Source: Candidatus Pelagibacter communis (GTDB taxonomy: Bacteria; Pseudomonadota; Alphaproteobacteria; Pelagibacterales; Pelagibacteraceae). From it: a stretch of 64,000 bases of DNA. The stretch lies in the NCBI RefSeq assembly GCF_001180025.1, contig NZ_CVSK01000030.1, positions 62,001 through 126,000 of the forward strand, given 5' to 3'. Within the stretch, counting starts at the first letter, position 1, and every line of letters begins with the position of its first letter. Of the stretch, positions 56,331 to 64,000 are shown one piece after another. The notes under the pieces were generated by a model. That model was not told where the DNA came from. It saw only the letters and a list, made by a program, of their open reading frames with translations, and did no database searches. A program made the position numbers and the translations under genes.

Positions 56331-59300
56331 TAATTAAGCTCCACATTTAATGCTAATGATTTAATCTCTTTAACTAATACGTTAAATGATTCCGGTATTC
56401 CTGATTCAAAGTTTTCCTCACCTTTAACTATAGTTTCATAAACTTTAACTCTTCCTGCAACGTCATCGGATTTAACAGTTAATATTTCCTGTAATGTGTA
56501 TGATGCACCATACGCCTCAAGTGCCCATACTTCCATTTCACCAAATCTTTGACCACCTAACTGTGCTTTACCACCAAGTGGTTGTTGTGTAACCAAACTG
56601 TAAGGTCCTGTAGATCTTGCATGAATTTTATCTTCGACTAAGTGGTGAAGTTTTAGCATGTAGATTATCCCAACGGTAACTGGTCTATCAAACTTCTCAC
56701 CTGTTCTACCATCCCATAAATATGTTTGTCCAGATCCTGGTAAATTTGCTAGTTCAAGCATCTCGGTAACATTTTTTTCTTTAGCACCATCAAAAACAGG
56801 CGTTGAGATTGCGATACCATTCTGTAAATTTTCACAAAGATCTTTAAATTCACTCTTGCTTAACTTGTCAACTTTATCATTAAAAATTTCTTCTCCATAA
56901 ACAGATCTTAAGAATTTTTCGATTTTTTCTGTTCTTTCAATTTTTTTGTTATTTTCGTTTACTAAATTTTTAACTTGTTCTCCAAATTCTTTACATGCCC
57001 AACCCAAATGTGTCTCTAGAATTTGACCAACATTCATCCTGCTTGGAACACCCAATGGATTTAAAACAATATCAACTGGTCTGCCATCCTCTCTATATGG
57101 CATGTCTTCAACAGGTACAATCTTACTTACGACTCCTTTGTTTCCGTGTCTTCCAGACATTTTATCACCAGGTCTTAATCTTCTTTTGATAGCAACGAAT
57201 ACTTTTACCATTTTCATAACACTTGGTAATAAATCATCACCACTTCTAATTTTTAAAACTTTATCTTCAAATCTCTCAGTTATGTCTTGTTTTGCTTTAT
57301 TATATTGATCTTTTAATTGAGCTAATGTTGATTCGTCATTTACATTTCCTACTGTGATTTTGAAGACATCATTAATTGATAATGTATTAATTTTATCAAA
57401 ATCTAACTTAGTTCCTTCTGATAAATCTTTTACTTTTTTATTTAAAGATGATCCTGACAAGAATTGAGAAGCTCTTTGTTTAATACTTCTTTCTAATATT
57501 TCTTCCTCAACAATTTTATCTTGTTGAACTTGCTCAATTTCAGCTCTTTCAATAGTTATTGATCTTTCGTCCTTCTCAATTCCATGTCTATTGAATACTC
57601 TTACATCAACTACTGTTCCACTTGATCCTCTAGACATTCTTAAAGATGTATCAGTTACATCAATAGCTTTTTCTCCAAAAATTGATCTTAATAATTTTTC
57701 TTCTGGACCAGATGCTGAATCACCTTTTGGAGTAACTTTACCAACCAAAATATCACCAGCATTAACCTCTGCACCAATATAAACGATTCCTGATTCATCA
57801 AGGTTTTTTAAAGCCTCTTCATTTACATTAGGTATATCTCTAGTTATTTCTTCTTCACCAAGCTTTGTATCTCTTGCCATTATTTCGTATTCAACAATGT
57901 GAACAGATGTGAATACGTCATCTGTAACACATCTTTCTGAAATTAAGATTGAGTCTTCAAAGTTGTAACCTTGCCACGGCATGAATGCTACAGTAACGTT
58001 CTTACCTAAAGCAAGTTCACCTAATTTTGTTGAAGGACCATCAGCAATAATATCTCCAGATTTAACTTTATCACCAACTCTAACTAGTGGTCTTTGATTT
58101 ATACAGGTATTTTGGTTTGATCTTTTAAATTTTTGAAGGTTATAGATATCTACACCAGACTTACTAAAGTCTGTTTCCTCAGTTACTTTTATAACAATTC
58201 TTTTACCATCTATTTTATCAACAACTCCATCACGCTTAGCAACAATAGTAACACCTGAATCTAAAGCAACATCACTTTCAATTCCTGTACCGACAAGTGG
58301 AGACTCAGGTTTTAATAATGGAACTGCTTGTCTCATCATGTTTGATCCCATTAAAGCTCTGTTTGCATCATCATTTTCTAAGAATGGAATTAAAGATGCT
58401 GCAACTGAAACTAATTGTTTTGGTGATACGTCAATGTAATCAATAGAGTCAGGTTTTGCTAAAAGAAAGTTAAGGTTTTGTCTGCATGAAACTAGTTCTT
58501 CAGTAATTTTTCCATTTTTATCAAGTTTTGTATTTGCTTGAGCAATAGTGAATTTTGTTTCTTCCATTGCTGACAAGTATTCTACTTTATCTTGAACAAC
58601 ACCGTCTTTTACTTTTTTGTAAGGACTTTCAATAAATCCGTACTTATTAATTTTTGCATAAGTAGATAAACTATTAATCAAACCAATATTAGGACCCTCT
58701 GGTGTCTCAATTGGACAAATTCTTCCATAGTGGGTTGGATGGACATCCCTTACTTCAAAACCTGCTCTTTCTCTTGTTAAACCACCCGGACCTAACGCTG
58801 AAACTCTTCTTTTATGAGTAATTTCAGATAAAGGATTTGTTTGATCCATAAACTGAGATAGTTGTGAACTTGCAAAAAAATCTTTCAATGAAACTGTTAA
58901 AGGTTTTGCATTAATTAGATCTTGTGGCATTGCTGACTCAACATCCAAAGTTGTCATTTTTTCTTTAATAGCTCTTTCCATTCTGTAAACACCAATTCTA
59001 GCTTGGTTCTCAACTAGCTCTCCAACAGAACGAACTCTTCTATTACCTAGGTGATCAATGTCATCAACATCATCTTTACCATCACGTAAATCCAACATTT
59101 TATGAATAATTGCTATGATATCATCGTTTCTTAATATGGTAATTTTATCAGAACATTCTTGGTTTAACCTTGAGTTCATTTTAACTCTTCCAACATCAGA
59201 CAAATCATATCTATCTGAGCTAAAGAAAAGATTATTAAATATTTGAGTTGCTATCTCTATAGTTGGTGGCTCACCAGGTCTTAGCATTTTATAAATTTCT

Positions 59301-60418
59301 GTGATTGCTTCGTCTTTAGTATTATTTTTATCAGCTAAAATAGTTGTAAGTAGATAAGGTCCTTTGTTTATAGAGTTTGTAACAGAAATTTGAAGTGTAT
59401 GTATATTTGCATCTAAAATTTGTTGAATAATTGTATCATTTAATTCAGTCCCAATTTTAAATACTCCGTCCTCTTCTTCATTGACTTTGACATCTCTGTG
59501 TAAAAATTTACCAAACAAAGAGTCTCTAGAAACTAGTATATCTTTCAAACCATCATTAGCTAATTTTTTTGCACTTAAAAAATTAATCTTATCACCTAAT
59601 TTAATTACTACTTCACCAGTTTTTGCGTCAATTACTTCTTCTGAAAAATTTTTTGCCTTGTAGTTTTCTGGATTAAATTTAGTTTTCCATTTTTCTGTTT
59701 TTGTATCAAAATTATATTGTTCACTTTCATAGAACTCATCTACTATTTCTGATTTTGAATAACCTAAAGCTATTAATAAAGTAGATGAAAAAATTTTCTT
59801 TTTTCTGTCAATTTTAAAATAAAGAAAATCTTTAACATCATATTCAAAATCTAACCAAGAACCTCTATTAGGTATTACTCTACAATTAAATAAAAGTTTT
59901 CCACTTGCATGAGTTTTTCCTTTATCATGATCAAAAAATACACCAGGACTTCTGTGCATTTGGTTTACTACAACTCTTTGAACACCATTAGTAATAAAAG
60001 TTCCACTATTAGTCATCATAGGAACTTCACCCATGTATACTTCTTGCTCTTTAGCTGATAAAATATCTTTTGTATTATTTTCTTGATCTATTTCGTAAAC
60101 AACTAATCTTAGAGTGCACTTAAGAGCTGATGAATATGTAAGACCTCTTGCTATACATTCTTCGACATCAAATTTTGGTTTCTCTAATCTGTATGAAACA
60201 TACTCTAAAGTTGCTTTGTCATTTAAATCCTCAATAGGAAAAATACTTTTAAATACTCTGTCAAAACCTTTGGTAAGTTCTGCTGCCTCAACATTAAATT
60301 CTGTTAATTCTTTGTATGAATTTTTTTGTACTTCAATTAAGTTAGGTATAGATAAACTCTCTTTTAGTTTACCAAAACTTTTTCTAATGTTTTTCTTTTC
60401 AGTAAAAGATAATTGCAT
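56330..60418 (-). CDS. rpoB: RNA polymerase beta subunit
   Basis: RNA polymerase beta. The 1,362-residue protein contains the rifampicin pocket region [18 protein letters not shown] followed by [16 protein letters not shown]; the Asp, His and Ser residues most often changed in resistance are wild type. Further motifs: [36 protein letters not shown] in part, and the C-terminal [21 protein letters not shown] hairpin lies in the 56-base gap between rplL and its ATG. Confidence 0.98.
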   Translation of the reverse strand: MQLSFTEKKNIRKSFGKLKESLSIPNLIEVQKNSYKELTEFNVEAAELTKGFDRVFKSIFPIEDLNDKATLEYVSYRLEKPKFDVEECIARGLTYSSALKCTLRLVVYEIDQENNTKDILSAKEQEVYMGEVPMMTNSGTFITNGVQRVVVNQMHRSPGVFFDHDKGKTHASGKLLFNCRVIPNRGSWLDFEYDVKDFLYFKIDRKKKIFSSTLLIALGYSKSEIVDEFYESEQYNFDTKTEKWKTKFNPENYKAKNFSEEVIDAKTGEVVIKLGDKINFLSAKKLANDGLKDILVSRDSLFGKFLHRDVKVNEEEDGVFKIGTELNDTIIQQILDANIHTLQISVTNSINKGPYLLTTILADKNNTKDEAITEIYKMLRPGEPPTIEIATQIFNNLFFSSDRYDLSDVGRVKMNSRLNQECSDKITILRNDDIIAIIHKMLDLRDGKDDVDDIDHLGNRRVRSVGELVENQARIGVYRMERAIKEKMTTLDVESAMPQDLINAKPLTVSLKDFFASSQLSQFMDQTNPLSEITHKRRVSALGPGGLTRERAGFEVRDVHPTHYGRICPIETPEGPNIGLINSLSTYAKINKYGFIESPYKKVKDGVVQDKVEYLSAMEETKFTIAQANTKLDKNGKITEELVSCRQNLNFLLAKPDSIDYIDVSPKQLVSVAASLIPFLENDDANRALMGSNMMRQAVPLLKPESPLVGTGIESDVALDSGVTIVAKRDGVVDKIDGKRIVIKVTEETDFSKSGVDIYNLQKFKRSNQNTCINQRPLVRVGDKVKSGDIIADGPSTKLGELALGKNVTVAFMPWQGYNFEDSILISERCVTDDVFTSVHIVEYEIMARDTKLGEEEITRDIPNVNEEALKNLDESGIVYIGAEVNAGDILVGKVTPKGDSASGPEEKLLRSIFGEKAIDVTDTSLRMSRGSSGTVVDVRVFNRHGIEKDERSITIERAEIEQVQQDKIVEEEILERSIKQRASQFLSGSSLNKKVKDLSEGTKLDFDKINTLSINDVFKITVGNVNDESTLAQLKDQYNKAKQDITERFEDKVLKIRSGDDLLPSVMKMVKVFVAIKRRLRPGDKMSGRHGNKGVVSKIVPVEDMPYREDGRPVDIVLNPLGVPSRMNVGQILETHLGWACKEFGEQVKNLVNENNKKIERTEKIEKFLRSVYGEEIFNDKVDKLSKSEFKDLCENLQNGIAISTPVFDGAKEKNVTEMLELANLPGSGQTYLWDGRTGEKFDRPVTVGIIYMLKLHHLVEDKIHARSTGPYSLVTQQPLGGKAQLGGQRFGEMEVWALEAYGASYTLQEILTVKSDDVAGRVKVYETIVKGEENFESGIPESFNVLVKEIKSLALNVELN

Positions 60419-60431
60419 CTATGTTTATAAT

Positions 60432-60453
60432 TACTGATTAAAAATAATCAGTA
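60432..60453 (-). promoter_or_regulatory. Hairpin between rplL and rpoB
   Basis: On the minus strand TACTGATT-ATTTTT-AATCAGTA is a perfect eight-base-pair stem with a six-base loop, in the only sizeable gap of the tuf-to-rpoC stretch. It ends 13 bases before the rpoB ATG. In E. coli the rplL-rpoB gap carries an attenuator and an RNase III site; position suggests an equivalent, but there is no sequence similarity claim. Confidence 0.5.
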
Positions 60454-60474
60454 TTGGAATTCTTTCTATTTAAT

Positions 60475-60840
60475 TTATTTAAGTTCTACTTTAGCGCCAG
60501 CAGCTTCTAACTTAGCTTTGATCTCTTCAGCGTCTTTTTTATTGACACCAGATTTTACTTCTTTTGGTGCTCCTTCAACAAGATCTTTAGCTTCTTTTAA
60601 ACCTAATGAAGTAGCTGCTCTTACTTCTTTGATAACATTAATTTTTTTATCACCTGCAGAAACTAACATGATTGTAAAATCATCTTTATCTTCTGCTGGG
60701 GCCGCACCACCTGCTGCTGCTGGAGCTGCTGCTGCCATTGGAGTTACACCCCATTTTTCTTCTAATTGTTTTGAAAGTTCAGCTGCCTCTGCAACAGTCA
60801 AACTTGATAATTCTTCAATAATTTTGTTTAGGTCAGGCAT
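60475..60840 (-). CDS. rplL: Ribosomal protein bL12 (L7/L12)
   Basis: Stalk protein recruiting translational GTPases. The 121-residue sequence has an N-terminal dimerisation helix pair ([20 protein letters not shown]), an Ala/Pro hinge ([20 protein letters not shown]) and the C-terminal domain ([20 protein letters not shown]). All three parts are intact. Five bases separate it from rplJ. Confidence 0.98.
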   Translation of the reverse strand: MPDLNKIIEELSSLTVAEAAELSKQLEEKWGVTPMAAAAPAAAGGAAPAEDKDDFTIMLVSAGDKKINVIKEVRAATSLGLKEAKDLVEGAPKEVKSGVNKKDAEEIKAKLEAAGAKVELK

Positions 60841-60845
60841 ATATA

Positions 60846-61367
60846 TTACTCTTTGGGTTGTGTTTCAGAATTTTCTGCCGACAAACTACTCATTTTTTCT
60901 GAATGTGCAAGCAAAATACTGATTAATTTAGATGCAGAAGCGTTCAAAATACCCACAATATTGGCTCTTGCTTCATCTAATGTAGGTAAACTAGCTACAT
61001 TTTGGACACCGGCCTGATCTAAGACCTCGTCATCCATAATTCCACCAATTAATTTTAAGTTTTCGTTATCTTTTGCAAATTTTGAAAGAATCCTTGCAGA
61101 CATTATGGCATCTTCTCCAAATGCAACTGCTGTAGGACCAGTAAATAAATTTGATAAATCTTTACACTTTGTTTTTTCTAAAGCTAATTTTGTAATTCTA
61201 TTTTTTGTTATTTTGAAAATGATTCCATGTTCTCTCATTTTCGCTCTCAATTCATCTAACTGAGTCATTGTTAAACCTTGATAATGAGTAACCATGACAG
61301 CTTTGCTGTTTTCAAACTTACTAGTCATTTCTTCAATATAATTTTTCTTTTGTTCTTTATTCATCAT
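60846..61367 (-). CDS. rplJ: Ribosomal protein uL10
   Basis: Stalk base protein that anchors L12 dimers. The 173-residue sequence has [47 protein letters not shown] and a C-terminal helix ([18 protein letters not shown]) for L12 binding. Only two bases separate it from rplA, so no upstream L10-binding leader of the E. coli kind can exist as a distinct element. Confidence 0.97.
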   Translation of the reverse strand: MMNKEQKKNYIEEMTSKFENSKAVMVTHYQGLTMTQLDELRAKMREHGIIFKITKNRITKLALEKTKCKDLSNLFTGPTAVAFGEDAIMSARILSKFAKDNENLKLIGGIMDDEVLDQAGVQNVASLPTLDEARANIVGILNASASKLISILLAHSEKMSSLSAENSETQPKE

Positions 61368-61369
61368 AA

Positions 61370-62059
61370 CTATATCGATTTTCCTAATTTAACTTTATAT
61401 GAAACACCCATTGTTGATGTAGCAAATACACTTCTAATTAAATCACCTTTTAAAGTATTATTTGATTTTTCTTTCTCTAAAGCATCTAAAATTGCATTGT
61501 AGTTTTTTAATAATTGATCATCACCAAAAGATTTTTTACCAATACTAACTCCAATATTTCCATCTTTATCATTTCTGATTTCCACTTGACCAGATTTGGC
61601 ATTAGTTACTGCTTCTTTAATATTTTCAGAGACTGAACCAAGCTTTGGATTGGGCATTAAGCCCTTTGGTCCTAAAACTTTTCCTAATTTAGAAAGTTTA
61701 ATCATCATTCCTGGTGTACAAATTAATTTTTCAAAATTTAATTCTCCGCCTTTAATTCTTTCAACAAATTCATCACCACCTACGATATCTGCACCTGCAT
61801 CTTTTGCATCTTGAGCTTTGTTATCCTCACAAACTACAGCAACTTTAACTTTCTTGCCTGTGCCACCAGGTAAATTAACAACCGTTCTAATATTTACTTC
61901 GCTTTTCTTTTGTTTGTGATTAATTTGAAAACTTAAATCTAAAGACTCGTCAAATTTAGTTGTGCAGTTTTTCTTAAGCTCAGGTAACAATTTTTCTATT
62001 AACTCCGCGTTTAAGTCTTTTGTCTTTTCAGGTAATTTTTTATATCTTTTTGATGCCAT
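61370..62059 (-). CDS. rplA: Ribosomal protein uL1
   Basis: L1-stalk protein and translational repressor of rplKA in E. coli. The 229-residue sequence has the signature KLICTPGMMIKLSKLGKVLG followed by PKGLMPNPKLGSV and GQVEIRNDKDGNIGVSIGKK. Standard length. It shares one base with the rplK stop. Confidence 0.98.
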   Translation of the reverse strand: MASKRYKKLPEKTKDLNAELIEKLLPELKKNCTTKFDESLDLSFQINHKQKKSEVNIRTVVNLPGGTGKKVKVAVVCEDNKAQDAKDAGADIVGGDEFVERIKGGELNFEKLICTPGMMIKLSKLGKVLGPKGLMPNPKLGSVSENIKEAVTNAKSGQVEIRNDKDGNIGVSIGKKSFGDDQLLKNYNAILDALEKEKSNNTLKGDLIRSVFATSTMGVSYKVKLGKSI

Positions 62060-62484
62060 TATTCTTTTACCTCAATACCCATTGATCTAGCTGATCCTGC
62101 AATAATTTTTATAGCTTCCTCAATATCGTGAGCATTTAAATCATTCATTTTTTCTTTTGCTATACTCTCTAATTGTTTTTTAGAAATTGAAGCTACAATA
62201 TTTCTTCCAGGTTCTTTTGATCCGCCTTTAAGCTTTACAGCTTCTTTAATATAAAAAGATGCTGGAGGTGTTTTAATTTTAAAATCAAATTTTTTGTCTT
62301 TATATACTGTAATTTCGACTGGCACAGGTTTGCCTGCCATTGATTTTGTTTTGTCATTAAACGCTTTACAAAATTCCATTATATTTACACCACGTTGACC
62401 TAATGCAGGACCAACTGGTGGAGCCGGATTGGCTTGACCACCTTTAATTTGTAATTTTATAAATCCACTTATTTCTTTTGCCAT
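62059..62484 (-). CDS. rplK: Ribosomal protein uL11
   Basis: Factor-centre protein, needed for RelA activation where present. The 141-residue sequence has [38 protein letters not shown], the thiostrepton-region prolines, and the C-terminal [11 protein letters not shown]. Complete. One-base overlaps with nusG and rplA. Confidence 0.98.
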   Translation of the reverse strand: MAKEISGFIKLQIKGGQANPAPPVGPALGQRGVNIMEFCKAFNDKTKSMAGKPVPVEITVYKDKKFDFKIKTPPASFYIKEAVKLKGGSKEPGRNIVASISKKQLESIAKEKMNDLNAHDIEEAIKIIAGSARSMGIEVKE

Positions 62485-63014
62485 TAACTTACCTTCTCAA
62501 CCTGATTATATTCTAAATCTACCGGTGTAGGACGACCAAATATAGAAACTGACACCTTAAGTCTAGCTTTTTCTTCATCAATTTCTTCAATCATTCCAGA
62601 AAATGATGCAAATGGTCCATCTACAACCTGAACTTTCTCGCCTACACTGTAATCTACGCCAGATTTTGGCTGAGCGACACCATCTTTAATCTGACCTAAA
62701 ATCTTTTCTACTTCTTTATCTGAAACTGGAACAGGAATACCTTTTGTTCCCAGGAAACCACTAACCCTCTTTATATTCTTAATCATATGATAAATATTAT
62801 TATCCATTTCACTTTTGATTAGTACATATCCAGGAAAGTATTTCTTTTTTCTTTGAATTCTTTTACCTCTCTTAACCTCTGTAACATCGTGAGTAGGTAC
62901 AATGATTTCATCAAACTTATCAGCAATTTTAGCTTTATCTGCCTCCTCTTTAATTAAAGAGGCAACTTTATTCTCAAAACTAGAATGAGACTGAACAATG
63001 TACCAATTTTTCAT
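62484..63014 (-). CDS. nusG: Transcription termination/antitermination factor NusG
   Basis: Couples RNA polymerase to Rho and the ribosome. The 176-residue protein has the NGN domain ([40 protein letters not shown]) and the C-terminal KOW domain ([39 protein letters not shown]). Complete and typical of the family. It follows secE with a one-base overlap, the near-universal secE-nusG pair. Confidence 0.97.
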   Translation of the reverse strand: MKNWYIVQSHSSFENKVASLIKEEADKAKIADKFDEIIVPTHDVTEVKRGKRIQRKKKYFPGYVLIKSEMDNNIYHMIKNIKRVSGFLGTKGIPVPVSDKEVEKILGQIKDGVAQPKSGVDYSVGEKVQVVDGPFASFSGMIEEIDEEKARLKVSVSIFGRPTPVDLEYNQVEKVS

Positions 63015-63205
63015 TAAATACTCACTTTAAGTAAAAGTTCTAAGAAAAATTTCAAAACCTGATCTAAAAGAAGAAAAAATAAAGACATAACAACTGCCAT
63101 AACAAAAACCATTAAAGCACCTTGCAAAGTTTCTTTCCAAGTAGGCCAAGTAACTTTGAAAGCCTCTTGTTTAACTTCCTGAATAAATTTAATTGGGTTT
63201 CTCAT
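63014..63205 (-). CDS. secE: Protein translocase subunit SecE
   Basis: Small essential SecYEG subunit. The 63-residue single-span form has the amphipathic cytosolic segment (NPIKFIQEVKQEAFKVTWPT, containing the conserved VxWP motif) and one hydrophobic helix. I use ATG 63205; an open frame back to 63283 simply reads through tRNA-Trp and is not coding. It starts 17 bases after the tRNA. Confidence 0.95.
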   Translation of the reverse strand: MRNPIKFIQEVKQEAFKVTWPTWKETLQGALMVFVMAVVMSLFFLLLDQVLKFFLELLLKVSI

Positions 63206-63222
63206 AATTTCTAAGCTCAAAT

Positions 63223-63298
63223 TGGCAGGAGCGGAGGGACTCGAACCCTCAGCCTCCGGTTTTGGAGACCGGCGCTCTACCAATTGAGCTACACTCCT
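63223..63298 (-). tRNA. trpT: tRNA-Trp (anticodon CCA)
   Basis: Read on the minus strand the 76-base sequence starts AGGAGTGTAGCTCAATTGGT and ends CGCTCCT-G-CCA. The acceptor stem pairs with one G-U. The anticodon stem CCGGT/ACCGG encloses loop CTCCAAA, giving anticodon CCA. The T arm GAGGGTTCGAGTCCCTC is standard. It sits 10 bases after tuf and 17 before secE, the conserved tuf-trpT-secE arrangement, so it must be cut out of a longer transcript. Confidence 0.97.
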
Positions 63299-63308
63299 AT
63301 TTATAGAG

Positions 63309-64000
63309 TTACTCTATAATTTTAGTTACTACTCCTGCTCCAACAGTTCTTCCACCTTCTCTGATTGCAAAGTTTAATTTTTCTGCCATAGCAATTGGTG
63401 TAATTAGTTTAACAGTGAATTTAGCATCATCACCTGGCATTACCATTTCAGTACCAGCTGGTAACTCTACTTCACCTGTAACGTCTGTTGTTCTAAAATA
63501 AAACTGTGGTCTGTACTTAGTAAAGAATGGAGTGTGTCTTCCACCTTCATCTTTTTTAAGTACATACGCCTGAGCCTCAAATTTAGTGTGTGGAGTAATT
63601 GAACCAGGTTTACAAAGAACTTGACCTCTTTCGATATCAGTTCTTTCAATACCTCTCAATAGAATTCCAACGTTATCACCAGCTTCTCCAGAATCTAAAA
63701 GTTTTCTAAACATTTCAACTCCTGTACAAACTGATTTTTTAGTTTCTCTAATTCCAACTATTTCAACTTCCTCACCAGTTTTAATTACACCAGACTCAAC
63801 TCTTCCAGTTGCAACTGTTCCTCTTCCAGAAATTGAGAATACGTCCTCAACTGGCATCAAGAATGGTTTATCAACTTCTCTAGCTGGTTGTGGAATATGT
63901 TCATCAACAGCTTTCATTAATTCTAAAATTGAATTTTTTCCAATTTCATCATCTCTACCTTCAACTGCTGCTAAAGCTGAACCTTTAACGATTGGTGTTT
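63309..64000 (-). CDS. tuf: Elongation factor Tu, 5' end outside window
   Basis: GTPase that delivers aminoacyl-tRNA. The frame is open to the window edge, beyond an internal ATG at 63917; the visible part begins with [19 protein letters not shown] at the end of the GTPase domain and includes domain 2 ([40 protein letters not shown]) and domain 3 to the C-terminal [11 protein letters not shown]. It is next to tRNA-Trp, not between fusA and rpsJ. Whether a second copy exists cannot be told from this window. Confidence 0.98.
   Translation of the reverse strand, partial: TPIVKGSALAAVEGRDDEIGKNSILELMKAVDEHIPQPAREVDKPFLMPVEDVFSISGRGTVATGRVESGVIKTGEEVEIVGIRETKKSVCTGVEMFRKLLDSGEAGDNVGILLRGIERTDIERGQVLCKPGSITPHTKFEAQAYVLKKDEGGRHTPFFTKYRPQFYFRTTDVTGEVELPAGTEMVMPGDDAKFTVKLITPIAMAEKLNFAIREGGRTVGAGVVTKIIE

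Noticed and set aside
63206-63283. In-frame extension of secE (26 residues starting MVERRSPKPEAEG)
   Set aside because: It is a translation of the tRNA-Trp gene and its flank; the real SecE begins at ATG 63205 with the conserved cytosolic segment.

Overview
The window is a very AT-rich, extremely compact piece of an alphaproteobacterial chromosome. Gene content and order (dapA-smpB-folK-rel-pyrE-pdxJ-acpS-lepB-rnc-recO, a four-subunit sarcosine oxidase, GatCAB, and a merged tuf-rpoBC-str-S10-spc-alpha cluster), Lys/Ile/Asn-rich proteins and near-zero intergenic DNA point to a streamlined marine SAR11 (Pelagibacterales) genome. This assignment is inference; no database was searched. No gene-free stretch exceeds 300 bases; the largest is about 167 bases between rpoC and rpsL. 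I see no insertion sequence, prophage, CRISPR array, integrase, toxin-antitoxin or defence locus.

Layout. 2-625: 3' part of hemB. 626-7954 (minus): one tightly packed housekeeping run, dapA, smpB, folK, rel, pyrE, pdxJ, acpS, lepB, rnc, recO. 7998-10315: lytic transglycosylase and a convergent tRNA-Ser(GCU). 10383-15474 (plus): soxBDAG, feeding sarcosine into glycine and folate-bound C1. 15491-20274 (minus): a mixed set (serine hydrolase, thermonuclease-like protein, MATE exporter, TrhO tRNA hydroxylase, O-methyltransferase). 20280-23484 (minus): gatC-gatA-gatB for indirect tRNA amidation. 23535-30206 (plus): ruvX, pyrB, a divergent pyrC, plsY, topA, a small secreted Lys-rich protein, ridA. 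30208-32318 (minus): galU-ugd for UDP-glucuronate. 32353-36118: panC, mgtE, lipB, rluC. 36128-64000 (minus): about 28 kb of translation and transcription genes read in the order tuf, tRNA-Trp, secE, nusG, rplKAJL, rpoBC, rpsLG, fusA, rpsJ through rplQ, with secY, adk and rpoA inside.

The genes are mostly core metabolism and information processing. The interest lies in streamlining: loss of domains (Rel regulatory middle, L24 C-terminus), absence of genes from conserved positions (era, rpmD, and possibly rpoZ and dprA), a dihydroorotase lacking its metal-binding HxH, more than twenty one-base stop/start overlaps, promoters whose -10 lies almost against the start codon, and two strong hairpins surviving in an otherwise gap-free cluster (rplL-rpoB and the rpsL leader). 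I did not find a clearly novel multi-gene system; the findings are candidate anomalies in a core region.
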